From assembly GCF_050947875.1 (NCBI RefSeq), contig NC_134570.1:105908122-105972121 (forward strand): DNA of 64,000 bases, in the 5' to 3' direction. The notes under the pieces are model-generated. The model had not been told where the DNA came from. It saw only the letters and a program-made list of their open reading frames with translations, and did no database searches. The translations under genes were made by a program, and so were the position numbers. Below are positions 25,030 through 36,134 of the stretch, piece by piece. Each line of letters opens with the position of its first letter. The first letter of the stretch is position 1. Source of the stretch: Dermacentor variabilis (Eukaryota; Arthropoda; Arachnida; Ixodida; Ixodidae).

Positions 25030-25510
25030 GAAACGCTTGTTTATAGATTTCGGTGCGTGTTAATGAAATTCGCCTGTCAATTTTTTTTTCGCCAGCCCCC
25101 TACCATATACGGCGTTGCTCATGCTACAGGCTATGGAGGTGAACACTCAATCAGTTGAGTCGCACATTCACACGCACAGGCCCACATTCGCATACAACAG
25201 ACACACGGCGCGTAAAGATATACTCGATTTTGGCGCTGCTACGTAAGAGTGGAACCTTTATACAACGAGTGCCTCTACAGCGAAATGACCCGTATACAAC
25301 GAAGGGTTCATTATGTCCCGGCCGGATCCATATAGGTTTTATACGTATTGTGAACGGCTCTCTAACGAAGACCACTACAGCGAATTTTCCTTTACAGCGA
25401 AGTAAGTTGGGCGTCGCGCCGACGGCTGATTTGTTGCCCTACAACGCACACCACGCAGCGGTGTCGACCCGGCTGTTCGGTGATGTCGCCAAGGTGCGCT
25501 CTGCAGACCA

Positions 25511-25535
25511 CTAACCTAACCTAACCTAACCTAAC
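25511..25535. repeat. telomere-type (CTAAC)5
   Basis: Five perfect copies of CTAAC, the complement of the GTTAG/TTAGG unit found at most arthropod chromosome ends. It is only 25 bp and interstitial, so it does not mark a chromosome end by itself. Confidence 0.8.
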
Positions 25536-28170
25536 ATGTGCTATATATGGCTAACGGCAGACCAGCGTGTCGATGTACGTCAAGCGAGCGTTACAGCCCC
25601 GCTGCACTGCAGCTGGAATCGCTAAGCTTGTGTGCTGCTTGTTGTAACGCAGCAACGAGTGTGAAGCCTGGCAAATGCATCGCTGTTGGTGAGGACGTAC
25701 ACGATGATGCAGTGGTAATAATTGACGACCGACGACGTCCTCAGAGCCATCTAAGGCGAGAAAGATGCGAATGTCAAGGAAGACGACAGTGGACGCAGAT
25801 TCTGTAAAGGATCCAAGAATTTTGACCGCTAGGGAGACGGTGCCTCTATTCCACGATCTGCAGCTTCGCTTTGCGTGTTGTTCCCGAGTTTCCCCACGGA
25901 GCATGGCCCCAGAGCATGCGGTCAGCCTGTGTGCAATAAGATTGACTGCAGTCCCGCATTCTGCAAAAAAATTAAAAATAGAAATAAAAAATAAACAAAT
26001 AAAAAATAAAGAAGATAATCATTAGCTTTGTTTCTCGTTGTTCAATATTCGGCTGCGCTTAGTGTATGCATAAACTGAACTACTGAAGCTGGATTGGTAC
26101 TCATATGCGTAACAATCATTTGTATTGTCAGAATTCATCTCATCGCAAAAAAAAAAAAAAAAAAGAAAAACATTGTGAGAGAGAAGCGGAAACGTTGCAG
26201 CCCGATGTTCGATGAACAAAGGTACTGTTGTATTACCGGGTCCTTCTTTACCCGGCACACCCTGCATGTCCCTCCCCGCGCTTCTGCGCGCATGCGCCGT
26301 TGAACCGGCCAACCCCGTGTAGTATTGCTTACGCACACATGGGCCCTTCGCTTTACCCACGTATATAGGCTTAACACAATAAGGGGCGAGACGGACTGGC
26401 GCTCCCCAGCTCCCTGCAGGAAGCCCGTTTCATATTTCCCATTCACACACACTCGCACGAACACCACATATGCGCTGACAGTGTCTGTCAAAGGGCGGGA
26501 TTTCGTGCGGGTGGAGGCCGCGGTTTGCATGGATGCCGATAACCGCGGAGAAGGCTTCGGATGAGAGGAGGAGAACGACCGGGTCAGGAGTATAGCGGAT
26601 CGGATGATCTCACCGCGGCCTTGGACACACGAAGCTTGGCTCAACCGCGTATGAAATATGACCGAGCGAGATTTTAAAACAGAGAGAGAGAAAGAAAATG
26701 AAAAGCGAGATAAGTTGACAACGGGCCGAGCACGTAGGATTTACGCGAGGAAGCGTATGCACATGTCAAGCGTGTCTTACGCAAATAGAATACGACGGCT
26801 CAAGTGAACCATTGTGCCCGGTTCTTGTGTCGAGGCCTAAACGCAGTGTATGTATAAAGTAGGTGGTGGGCGAGGTTTGCCAGGCGCAACCGTGCTGTGG
26901 CTCGCTTGCTTCCCGCGTCATCAACTGTGCGCATGGGAGGAGGTTCTTGGGCGGGGTGGAGAGGTGGAGGCACCCAGCGTCTCCATTCTGCATACGCGTG
27001 TATATGTATATATATGTATATAGCAGTGGAGATATGATGGAACAGGAATATCTGTAAGAGGAGCGAGAACTGAGTGGAGATGGAACAAAGTTGTAAGGAG
27101 TCACTGAAGGAAGCGCCTTAAGTACCATTCCGCCACCTCACTTCTCCACACTTTAATAACTAACTAACTAACTAACTAAATAAGAAGGATTTCGACAGAA
27201 ACAGCTACGGCTCTTCCGATGAGGACAACGAAGACGTCAATTGTACTGCAGCACAGCATGACAACGACTATTGTACGATGGCTATAGCACGTTATCCTGT
27301 CTATATATTTAAATATACAAGAAAGTCCCCTCCGTACTTCCAGTGAAGAATTATTTTTTTTTTAAAGAAAGGGCGTCTCGCGCTCAGCTCTGCTTTCATC
27401 TTGCTCATCTTTCGCAACAAGATCGGATTTTATGGTCCAGAACAAAGTAGCAGTCAAAACAACAGCTATTTTTTTTTACATTTCTTTTTAAGGGGCCTTT
27501 AAGGGGCCTTTAAGGGAAACACGCAGGCCACTGTACGAAGCGCACACATACGATTCGTGAACATTATGCTATAGTATAATGTACTATACATAGTGCAGTA
27601 CATTACATATACATACATATATCTATACTATAGTACAATTAATAGGAACATCTATAGATGCTCCTGTTCGCGCGTCAGTAGCAGCCACTGTGTACAGAAA
27701 ACGAGAGAGAGAGAGAGAGAGAGAGACGAAGAGGAAAGGCATACAGAAAACTAAAATCCAAGCGGCGTCGTAGGGGTGTGGGCGGGAGGGGGTCTCTTCA
27801 GCACGTCACAAAACCCGCAACCCGGGCCTGACAAAAAAAAAAAAAAAAAGCAAATGAAATCGAGGAACGCTGGCTGGGGAAAGGAACAGTCCAGGCAACA
27901 GCGCGCGTCAGATGCCAGATGGCGGCTCGCGGGAAGAGAGGTGTGTGGCTTCATACGACTTCTCTTCAGGCTTGTCGTCGGTGGCGCGGCCGTCCACGGG
28001 GGCTGAAGCCCCGCCGCCGGCCGTGTCCAGCCTCCCGTGGCGGCGCTTATTTCCACGAGGTGATGACGACGGCGTTTCCGAGCCCTTCTTCGCCCAGTCG
28101 GCGTTGCGTGCGCGGGCTGCCGCCGGTTTAGTAAGGGGGCGAGGAGGAGGAGGAGAAGTGTCAACACGCG
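25536..28170. other. unassigned sequence
   Basis: No gene seen. It contains an A-rich tract (25967-26020), a poly-A run near 26146, short (CTAA)n at about 27157-27180, (GA)n at 27703-27726 and an AT-rich patch of small palindromes at 27560-27660. From 27.75 kb it becomes CpG-rich, leading into the candidate promoter. Confidence 0.4.
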
Positions 28171-28174
28171 CCAG

Positions 28175-28245
28175 CCAATAGGAAGCGCGCTTTTTCGCGC
28201 CTGTTGACTCGCGGGGGGAACAGCCGTGGGCGCACGTATATATAA
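28175..28245 (+). promoter_or_regulatory. candidate core promoter (CCAAT + TATA)
   Basis: CCAAT at 28175-28179 is followed 57 bp later by TATATATAA at 28237-28245, within a CpG-rich block (about 27.9-28.3 kb). The spacing suits a Pol II promoter firing rightward, with initiation expected near 28270-28280. No coding exon downstream is recognisable and the next identifiable feature is a reverse LINE fragment, so the call rests only on motif spacing and composition. Confidence 0.3.
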
Positions 28246-28479
28246 GCGGAAGCGCGCTTGCTGCGTATCGTCGAGGGCGCCCCCTAAACCACTGTTGTTC
28301 CCACCTTTCTTTTTTCGTTGCAACTCCAGGCTTTATATCGTTGTTGTTGGTGTTTCGCTCTCGGATATAACTTACGGAGGCGGCATCCTACGCATTATAT
28401 GGACTGCCCAGCTCCATTTTTTTTTCTCTCTTAATGTCAATTAGTATATCGGCTATACCCGTTCGCTGTCTAATCCACA

Positions 28480-28745
28480 CCGCCCGCTTCCTGTCTCTTG
28501 GCGCCTATAACAACGCCTAAAACGCCTAACAATTTTTCGTTCCATCGCTCCTTGCGCGGTCCCTCAACTTGTTCTCGAGCTTCTTTGTCAACCTCCAAGT
28601 TTCTGCCTCATATGTTAGAGCCGGGAGAACACTGATTGTACTCTTTTCTTTTCAATGAAACTGGTAAGCTCTCAGTCACGATCAGGGAATGCCTGCCGTA
28701 TGCCACTCCAACTCATTATTATTATTCTGTAACTTTCCTTCTCAC
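28480..28745 (-). pseudogene. RTE-type LINE fragment
   Basis: The minus strand shows blocks resembling the region after the reverse transcriptase in RTE-like elements: SLKRKEYNQC, then GRNLEVDKEARE-like and RKERWNEKLLGV in alternating frames, followed by a region rich in Arg and Lys. This fits the usual 'FNxCVLPxMTYGxETWxLTK...RAMERxMLxVxLxDR' segment. There are several stops and shifts, and both ends are undefined. The GTAAGAGACCTAAATAAACG stretch at the right edge is not assigned. Confidence 0.55.
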
Positions 28746-29610
28746 GACCAGGGTCCCCCTATGAGTAAGAGACCTAAATAAACGTATACCCATTTTTTCG
28801 TTTGTTTATAGTTTCTTCGCTGTGGTCATGTTGTTCACAGGCTGTCCAACCTGTTCGCTTTCAGAACTACCCGATAGTGCCTTTCCACCTCCGATTTCGC
28901 AACTTTATAGACACTAGCATATCGTGGTCCGCATCCATCTGTAAAACACTCGGCACCCGAAAGAATGAGTACAAAAAAGATGGAATAAGTAAAAGCCACC
29001 GCCGTGTACGCATTTGGCCATAGAGATTCCAGCTGGTCCAAAGGTGCGGGCTCGTTTCACTACCTGCATGTCGGCTACTAATGGCCGGACCAGCCGAACA
29101 ACGACGCAAAAGAGTTTCACTGAACGATGCGCATGAAAATAAAACGCTATAAACTTATATGAATGGTAATGAAAGAAGCTCTATAAGCTCCAAGTCCTCT
29201 CTTAAAATTGTTTGAACAAAAACGCAAGTCACTTTCCAGTATACATTACCAGGTATTTCGCGATTCAGCCGCGTGTCCAGTATATTAAAACAGATATTCC
29301 AGCGCCCAAAGTTAAATGCAGCGAATGTTTACCGAAAAAAGAAAAGTCGTCACTTCAAGTTTCCCATTGACAAGACTACCAATGATGCCACATAGAGTTT
29401 CATGCACCTACCGTAGGGGTAGCTGTGGCGCTGGTGTCTATACGGGAGCTGCGAGCAAGGGTAATTGAGTCAGCGTGGGAATGATGGGTATATAGTACAT
29501 GCGTTTGCCTACGGCTTCTTCCTTACGGCTTTAAACGGCTGCGTGACTTCGCAAACTCATCATTTTCCAGAAGGCACTGGCGTCTATGAATGATTAAGTG
29601 ACCGTCGATA
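28746..29610. other. unassigned sequence
   Basis: Short frames only; no recognised family. Confidence 0.45.
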
Positions 29611-29700
29611 AAATTGTCCGGCGGCAGGATTCGAACGCAGGACATCTAGGACGATATCGAAAGCATTACGCCGAGGACAAGCGGAACCACTGCAATTAGC
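29611..29700 (-). mobile_element. SINE-like tRNA head
   Basis: On the minus strand CCTGCGTTCGAATCCTGCCG carries a good B box, preceded by a TCGGCGTAATGC A-box-like block. There is no pairing acceptor stem. Body and ends are not defined. Confidence 0.4.
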
Positions 29701-30255
29701 AGCGATTATGCGTTTTCTCCGAGTGTTATTGCCTTCATCATCAAAGAAAAAGAAAGTATTGATTGCCTTGAAATTCGGGTTAGTGAAGGCAGATAAAGCG
29801 TTGTAAACAAAACCACAAGATTGTCTGAAGCCACAAGCACGAAGATCAGATAAATCCATGCACTAATCATCATTCGCATGGTGGCTGAACGATCACAGCG
29901 CAAGAGTTCAAGTAATTGTCAATCATAGTAATTATAGTAATTACGTAGTAATTATTGTAGGAAACTGTATCGATGACACGACTGAATGCGTGGACATTTA
30001 TTTACTGCATACATAGAACACTTCTCAATATGTTTACATATACTTGGTTTCGGATACTCTTCTTTTTTATTTGTTTAGAGTACTTCATGCATATTGAATG
30101 AATCGCCATGGTTAGCAAACAGCTTGTCATAATTCAATTCTTTTGACTCGTTGTACTATGGAGGCTGTAGATATTTACTTGTCTATAGTGAGTAGGAATC
30201 AACGAAAGCGTGTCATATAAAAAAAAGAAAGACTTAAATCGACTTGCTATCAGGA
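29701..30255. other. unassigned AT-rich sequence
   Basis: Contains small repeats of the GTAATTA type near 29930-29960. No gene is seen. Confidence 0.45.
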
Positions 30256-30264
30256 GATGTCGGC

Positions 30265-30380
30265 GCACACACTGTTAGCAAAAATGATCCGAGATGGGAG
30301 TAAATGGCTTGTCCTCTAGCGCATTCCCTGATGGGAGGTAAATATACTCCGGGTAGGCGGAGTAAAAGATTTACTCCGCT
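30265..30380. repeat. leader of the 46-bp minisatellite
   Basis: Begins CACTGTTAGCAAAAATGATC then CCGAGATGGGAGT and has several GGAGTA/TACTCC inverted motifs. The same opening occurs, inverted, at 58295-58335. The leader therefore belongs to a dispersed repeat family and the array grew inside or beside it. Confidence 0.65.
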
Positions 30381-30980
30381 GCTGAACGGAGGTTGTGGAG
30401 GCACTTATGGGAGTATATGTTTACCTCCATCGCGGAGGTTGTGGAGGTACTTATGGGAGTATATGTTTACTTCCATCGCGGAGGTTGTGGAGGTACTTAT
30501 GGGAGTATATGTTTACCTCCATCGCGGAGGTTGTGGAGGTACTTATGGGAGTATATGTTTACTTCCATCGCGAAGCTTCTGCGGGCAACTATGGGAGTAT
30601 ATGTTTACCTCCATCGCGGAGGTTGTGGAGGTACTTATGGGAGTATATGTTTACTTCCATCGCGGAGCTTTTGTAGGGAACTATGGGAGTATATGTTTAC
30701 CTCCATCAAAGAGCTTTCGCATGGAACTATGGGAGCATGTGTTTACCTCCATTGCGGAGCTTTTGTAGGGAAATATGGGAGTATATGTTTACCTCCATCA
30801 AGGAGCTTATGCAGGGAATTATGGGAGCATGTGTTTACATCCATCACGGAGCTTTTGCAGGAAGCTATGGGAATACTTTTTTACATTCGAGGGAGGCTTT
30901 TCAAAGTACCATAGTATTTCTTTACAATGATCATGGAGGTTTTACAGGAACATATGGGAGTATCTGTTCACATGACTCGG
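30381..30980 (+). repeat. 46-bp minisatellite, about 13 units
   Basis: The motif TATGGGAG recurs at 30406, 30452, 30498, 30544, 30590, 30636, 30682, 30728, 30774 and 30820, exactly 46 bp apart; decayed units follow near 30866, 30912 and 30954. The first units are almost identical (GCGGAGGTTGTGGAGGTAC then TTATGGGAGTATATG then TTTACCTCCATC); divergence rises to the right. Each unit has an imperfect hairpin between ATGGGAGTA and TACCTCCAT. Because 46 is not a multiple of three and the unit has no stop in any plus frame, three overlapping frames of up to 173 codons are open. They are translations of the same array and I do not call them genes. Confidence 0.95.
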
Positions 30981-30984
30981 CTAG

Positions 30985-32109
30985 TATGCCAATTTAAGAA
31001 TTTTCAATATTGATTTTCCACACTGAGAAATACACAATATATTGGTTTGCAAGCTAGAAGATGCAAACAAAAGTAAGCAAAGTAGTGCTTTGTAGAAAAT
31101 AAATTTATTGCATAAGCAGAGGCAAGGAAGAAATGGACGACGCAAGCACAATCTCTCAACTGGTTTTTGATTCTTTCTTGCCCATGTGTTATCTACACAA
31201 ACCAAACAGTAAGAATAGAAAGCAACTCATCCAGCTGCAGGTTTAAGCCAAGACCTTATGAAGTACATAAAAAATACATGGAAATCAGCCACAAGTGCCT
31301 AAACAAGGCGCAATACAGTTATTGTAGAAATAACATAGCTATAACAGTGCATTCTCTGACAAATCTAGACTGTGGTACTACAAAAGGTAAAGAGGACATC
31401 ATTTCTCATTAATATTGACATGTGCAAGAGTTAAAGCAGCAAAAAGTTGAGAAGACGCCAAAACACTTATTGCACTTCAAAATTAAATTAGGAAAATGAA
31501 AGTTCTGGTAGGCACTGAGCCATTTTTACTGTGACAAGCTGGCAGAGTTCAGCTTTGCTTTTTTCCCCCATATTACCGAAAGGCAAACATAGTGGCTAAG
31601 AGAGAGTCGTAAGGGATGGTAAAATGTTCATTGTATTGTACCCCGACTTTAAGAGCAGGTGAAAGTGCATGCCCTTAATAGCAGCACCGCCTCACAATTC
31701 CTTGCACAGACTGACTCTAGGAACTTTGAAGCCGGTGGATCATGCCCTTAGCTCCGAACATACGTCATGCTTAAATTTCTTAACACAATAACATTGAAAG
31801 AAAAAGCAGTCTCAAGAAAAGCAACAAAAGTGGCAGAATAATGACAAGTGGGCTTCTGATGGCCATCATCCAAACTTCCTTACTGATATTCCACCTGGAC
31901 AATGCTGCTGGTGCAAGAAGGCTTACAGAGCCTTAGAACCACTGTGGGCTCACTTCTGACGATTAAAGGCAAAAAACAGGCAGTGCTGAAGACCGCATCA
32001 TAAAAGAACATGTGGCCTAGTTGAGATGACAACTTTTGGAAGCTTCATTCCGTAACATGTTGGGAAGGATAAAAAGTAAAAAAAAAATCTTTCAGTGAAG
32101 TGTGCCAAT
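30985..32109. other. unassigned AT-rich sequence
   Basis: No recognised domain. A stretch at 31085-31170 (TAAATTTATTGC, then ACGACGCAAGCACAATCTC) faintly resembles the reverse complement of PLE 3' ends seen later in the window, too weakly to call. Confidence 0.4.
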
Positions 32110-32221
32110 CTGAACTTAACATTACAGCGCAAACACCTAAGACGAACCACAAAAAGACACAACACACACTGGCGCTTTTTGTGGTTCGTCTTAGGTGTTT
32201 GCGCTGTAACGTTAAGTTCAG
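32110..32221. repeat. 112-bp inverted repeat
   Basis: Arms 32110-32156 and 32175-32221, 47 bp each, pair with one mismatch (ACATTAC against GTAACGT region) around an 18-bp loop. The outer end is CTGAACTTAAC. Confidence 0.9.
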
Positions 32222-33286
32222 AATTATGTACCAACTAGGCCCAAATGAAGTTTTACTATGCCAATCTGACAACACTGTTATAAGAGATTTCTCACACCCT
32301 TCAGAGGAATAAGGGATCTGATTGCTGGCTCACAGCCTTGCTTGCACACAGCAAGTGCTGCTGCGCTCGAGCATGGTCAAGGCTGGTTGTATTAGTGATA
32401 GCCTGCATGCAGGCTAGCAGCAGCTTGGCATCTGCTTTTATGGCAGCAGCCATACAAGGACCTTGCTGACTTTTAACACAAAGCCAGTATAATAAAATGC
32501 GAGAAACAAAAATTATGAATTACTTATTCAGAAACCGTGCAAATAAGCTATGTATTCAAACAAGGTATATGCAGGTAACTTTTATTTTATAATTGTTGAT
32601 AATTATGTCTCAAAACAAGTTCAAGGCTCCGAACCAGCATTGCATTTACATTTAATGTAGCTGCATCCACATTGTAACTTTTCTTAACAGCATCGCTTAA
32701 GATGTTGGAAGCCTCAATGGCACTGCATATATTGCACATAATTAAAAAAAGAATATAGACTGTAACCATTGTGAAACACCTCGTAACAGTGTCGCTGTAT
32801 GACAATGACACTGCAGATATTACACATAACTAATAAGTAAATAAAAGGTACATATAAGCAACGAAATAGAAAGTGCACTAGTAGCAGACAAGGGAGGCAT
32901 GTTAAACATCACATTAAAATGGCATAAGGCATTTGAACATAATGCTGAGAACACTTGTGGTTTACGATAATCATCAAGTGAAGCATGCAGAAAAGTGTTA
33001 GCCATGTTAGCCAATTCCACGGCCTTCAAGACCTACAATGCCATAAACTAGTGTCTCAAGGTGTACACTCCTGGCCATTTGTGCAACTGAAGTCAACGAA
33101 GTATGCTTCCATGCAAGCCAGGGTACCATCTCTTTTCCGGTTTGCACTGCACTCTTTTCATATGTTGAATACAAACCTTGGCCACCTTGGCAAGGAACAG
33201 TACCAACAGATGAGATAAAACAAAAGACAAACACAGTGCTGACTGACAAGTGGATACGTTTGCTGCCATGCTTTCCCTTTTCACAC
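32222..33286. other. unassigned, possible PLE remnant at the end
   Basis: No gene recognised. At 33225-33252, GACAAACACAGTGCTGACTG resembles the reverse complement of the PLE 3' region (compare 40553-40572), suggesting a small PLE scrap next to the LTR candidate. Confidence 0.35.
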
Positions 33287-34068
33287 TGTCACGAGTCACC
33301 GGCAGAGCATGTGCGATAATGTGGAGCAGACGACATTGGTCAGTGAAATGGAGAATGGATACATGAGGTGAGGAAGCATGTGAAGTGTCAGAGAAAAATT
33401 GAAGGAAAAGGGGAGGAAAACCAAGGAGCGCGCATTGCTGACATGGATGAGAAGCAAGGCAGTCGCATCTCTAGCTGTGCTTTGGAGATGGGAACTAGTA
33501 GCTTGGGACCACGGACAGACAAGAGGACATACAAGAGTTGGCCAACAACAGCTTCCAAGACCTGACTACATCGCCATGACTATGCTCTGCAACCCCAACC
33601 CAACGCCACACTGCCATAACCGGCCTTGTCCAGTGCCACAATCACCTGACCACGTCGGCCACACAATGCCTGACTAGTCCAGACTGCGTCCTGTGTAATG
33701 CAAGTCTCGTAAGGGGGCTACAACCTCGTCACTCACAACGAAGGTCTATGTCTACGTCGTGTTGCAACTATGCAGGCTGACATCTTGCACCACGCCTTGC
33801 CGACGTTCACTGCTACTCTGACAGTCAGAACATTCAATTCTTGGGGACTGTCACTTGGCCAGTCAGACTATAAACATTATACAGCTAATTTCTCATTTGT
33901 TTTGATTATGTATATACCTAGTTTTGTTAATCTCTTTTGTGTACAGGGTATATTTTGTGCGCACTTACTTTGCTGGTCATTTGTTTTGGGTTATATTGTG
34001 TCTTGGGAAAAATATTTAACATATTTGCATTGCGTCTGTTCATTCCTGGAGCGGTGAAATTCGTGACA
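33287..34068 (+). mobile_element. candidate LTR, 782 bp
   Basis: Begins TGTCACGA and ends TCGTGACA, a perfect 8-bp terminal inverted repeat of TG...CA form as in Ty3/gypsy- or BEL-type LTRs. GTTGGCAAGCC follows immediately, in the position of a primer-binding site. A TATA-like ACTATAAACATTATAC lies at about 33867. There is no second LTR in the window and no matching 5-bp target duplication, so this would be a left LTR cut off soon after the primer-binding site, where PLE sequence begins (about 34085). Confidence 0.45.
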
Positions 34069-34084
34069 GTTGGCAAGCCTGTCA

Positions 34085-34542
34085 GGATTTGTTCTTCCTG
34101 TCGTGCTCTGCCACATGAGCAAGGGTCTCGCTTATGCCACGGATGTACGGTACTGGAGCCCGTTTTTTGGGGGGTCCAGGGTGGGTGGGTACTACGTGAG
34201 CCAGCTGGCACCCTACTGAGTCAATGAAGTACTCAGGGTATCCCCAAGCCATCAATTCCCACCGCACAAGTGAATTGTCTGCCATGTGGTCTTCTGCTGT
34301 TGTGCACACATTTTTCACCCAACGAAGGAGAGAGCAGACAACAGACCTCTTCTGCGAAGCAGGGTGCACCAATGTGTAGTTGAGGTAGCGCCTCGTGTGA
34401 GTTAGCTTCCTAAACACCTCGAATAACAGGTTTGGCCCTTCGCATGGCACAAGGGTGTCCAAGAATGGCAGTTGACCTTCACATTCCACTTCTATGGTGA
34501 ACCTAATTTTGCTTGCAATTGTTTAAGTGAGCCGTGAAGAGG
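34085..34542 (-). pseudogene. PLE reverse transcriptase C-terminal part (pair A, left)
   Basis: The minus-strand frame encodes the post-palm 'thumb' region of a Penelope-like element: GQLPFLDTLV, VFRKLTHTRRYLNYTLVHPA, SQKRSVVCSLLRW. This is the hallmark FLDxLV...RKxTHTxRYLxxxSxHPxxxKRSVV block of PLEs. The GIY-YIG endonuclease that should follow is missing; the copy stops at the LTR candidate. It is the left arm of a head-to-head inverted pair with 34640-35080, separated by a 97-bp loop. Confidence 0.85.
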
Positions 34543-34639
34543 TCGAGGTTTAAGTCAAGGTTAGCTCGTTTACATCGACACCTAAGGTCTTATTCAGATA
34601 TGTCGACTGTTTCAGAGTTTTGCAACAACAGAATATTCA

Positions 34640-35525
34640 CCTCTTCACGGCTCACTTAAACAGTAATGCAAGCAGCAATTAAGTTCACCATAGAAGTGGA
34701 ATCTGAAGGCCAACTGTCATTCTTGGACAGCCTCGTGCAACATAAAGGGCCAAACCTGTTATTCGAGGTGTTTAGGAAGCTAACTCACACGGGGCGCTAC
34801 CTCAACTACACATTGGTGCACCCTGCTTCGCAAAAGAGGTCTGTTGTCTGCTCTCTCCTTCGTTGGGTGAAAAATGTGTGCACAACAGTAGAAGACCACA
34901 TGGCAGACAATTCACTTGTGCAGTGGGAATTGATGGCTTGTGGATACCCTGAGTACTCCGTTGACACAGTAGGGTGCCAGCTGGCTTGCGCAGTACCCAC
35001 CCACCCTGGACCCCCCGAAAAATGGGCTTCAATACCTTATGTCCCCTGCATAAGCGAGACCCTTGCATGCGTTGTGGTCATATGATGTGCAGGCTGTGCA
35101 CGTTCCAAAACGTAAACACCAGCTCATGCATGTGAAAGACCGTTCGAAAAAGGGCAAGTTCCCAGGCGTAGTGTAGGTCCTTCGGTGTGCGAACTGTCGG
35201 TATGACTACATCGGAGAAACCGGCAACTCCAAAAAAAGACTTAAACAGCACAGGAATGATGCCCAGAAACGATACTTTGCATCGAATGCCCTGGCCGAGC
35301 ACTGCGCAACTACGTCACAATTAGCTAGGAAAAATATCGCTTGATTGTTAAGGAATGAAATCATTTTAAGTGTCTTTACTTGAATCTCTAATCATTTATG
35401 TCCATGTATGCCAAGTACCTTAATCATGTTTTGAGCTGCAGATAAGAACGCTACCTACTCTGCTGCTGGTTTCATTGTGAACAAGGCTCCCGTGGGAAGC
35501 CGAAACAAATATATTTTAAACCATT
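34640..35525 (+). pseudogene. PLE: thumb region + GIY-YIG endonuclease (pair A, right)
   Basis: The frame from 34666 repeats the block of the left copy (GQLSFLDSLV, LTHTGRYLNYTLVHPASQKR). Downstream at about 35190-35320 a shifted frame encodes the GIY-YIG nuclease: YDYIGETGNSKKRLKQHRND, with NALAEHC further on. GIY-YIG is the endonuclease PLEs use to nick target DNA. The 3' end has the PLE-like CGTGGGAAGCCGAAACAAAT near 35490-35510. There is at least one stop and one frameshift between the two domains, so the copy is dead. Confidence 0.85.
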
Positions 35526-36134
35526 TTGGTTGCGTTTGCTTAGTCCTGACATTTCGCATGGCCCCCACGACTTCAAATTAATGAGGTTTACTGCATGTAC
35601 ACATGTTTGCAATTACACGCTTACTTAATTTCTCTCAGCATGTCTGCTAGGCTACGGTTCATTTTGAGCACCGCGATTTCTCCTCCTCAGGGGCACCACA
35701 TCTCGAAAGATACGCATCAAGTGCATCTGTAAAATTAATCATTTCACTGTAATACATGTATTGTTACAAACATTACACAAACAAATTTGAAACAATGTCG
35801 ATGATACTGTCCACAGCTTCCAATTTATGGAGGCTCAATGCCGGCTTCTCAATGAAATTGCGGTCGTTCAGGAAGCACCACCAAAGAGCCCCTGTGATGC
35901 TCCTATCCTGAGTGCCAGAACTCCCCACACCAGTTTCGCCAGTTCTTTGCAGAACAGGGAGTCCTAGCCATGGCACTAGAGCAGGTGCCACTCCTCGTCA
36001 ATGTATACATTTGCTAGGTGTACCTGCAATAAAAGGGCAGAGACACGTTAAGACTGCTTAGGTGTGGGAACGTGAAAGCATCTTTAGTGAACCAGATGGC
36101 TGCAATGTGACGTGCACAATATGACACACACAGT
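35526..36134. other. unassigned sequence
   Basis: Short frames only; no recognised family. Confidence 0.45.

Noticed and set aside
30304..30914. Repeat protein encoded by the 46-bp array
   Set aside because: Three phases are equally open only because the unit has no stops; units beyond 30850 decay without regard to frame, so coding selection is not evident.
30381..30980. CRISPR-like array
   Set aside because: Units are contiguous with no unique spacers, and the DNA is eukaryotic.
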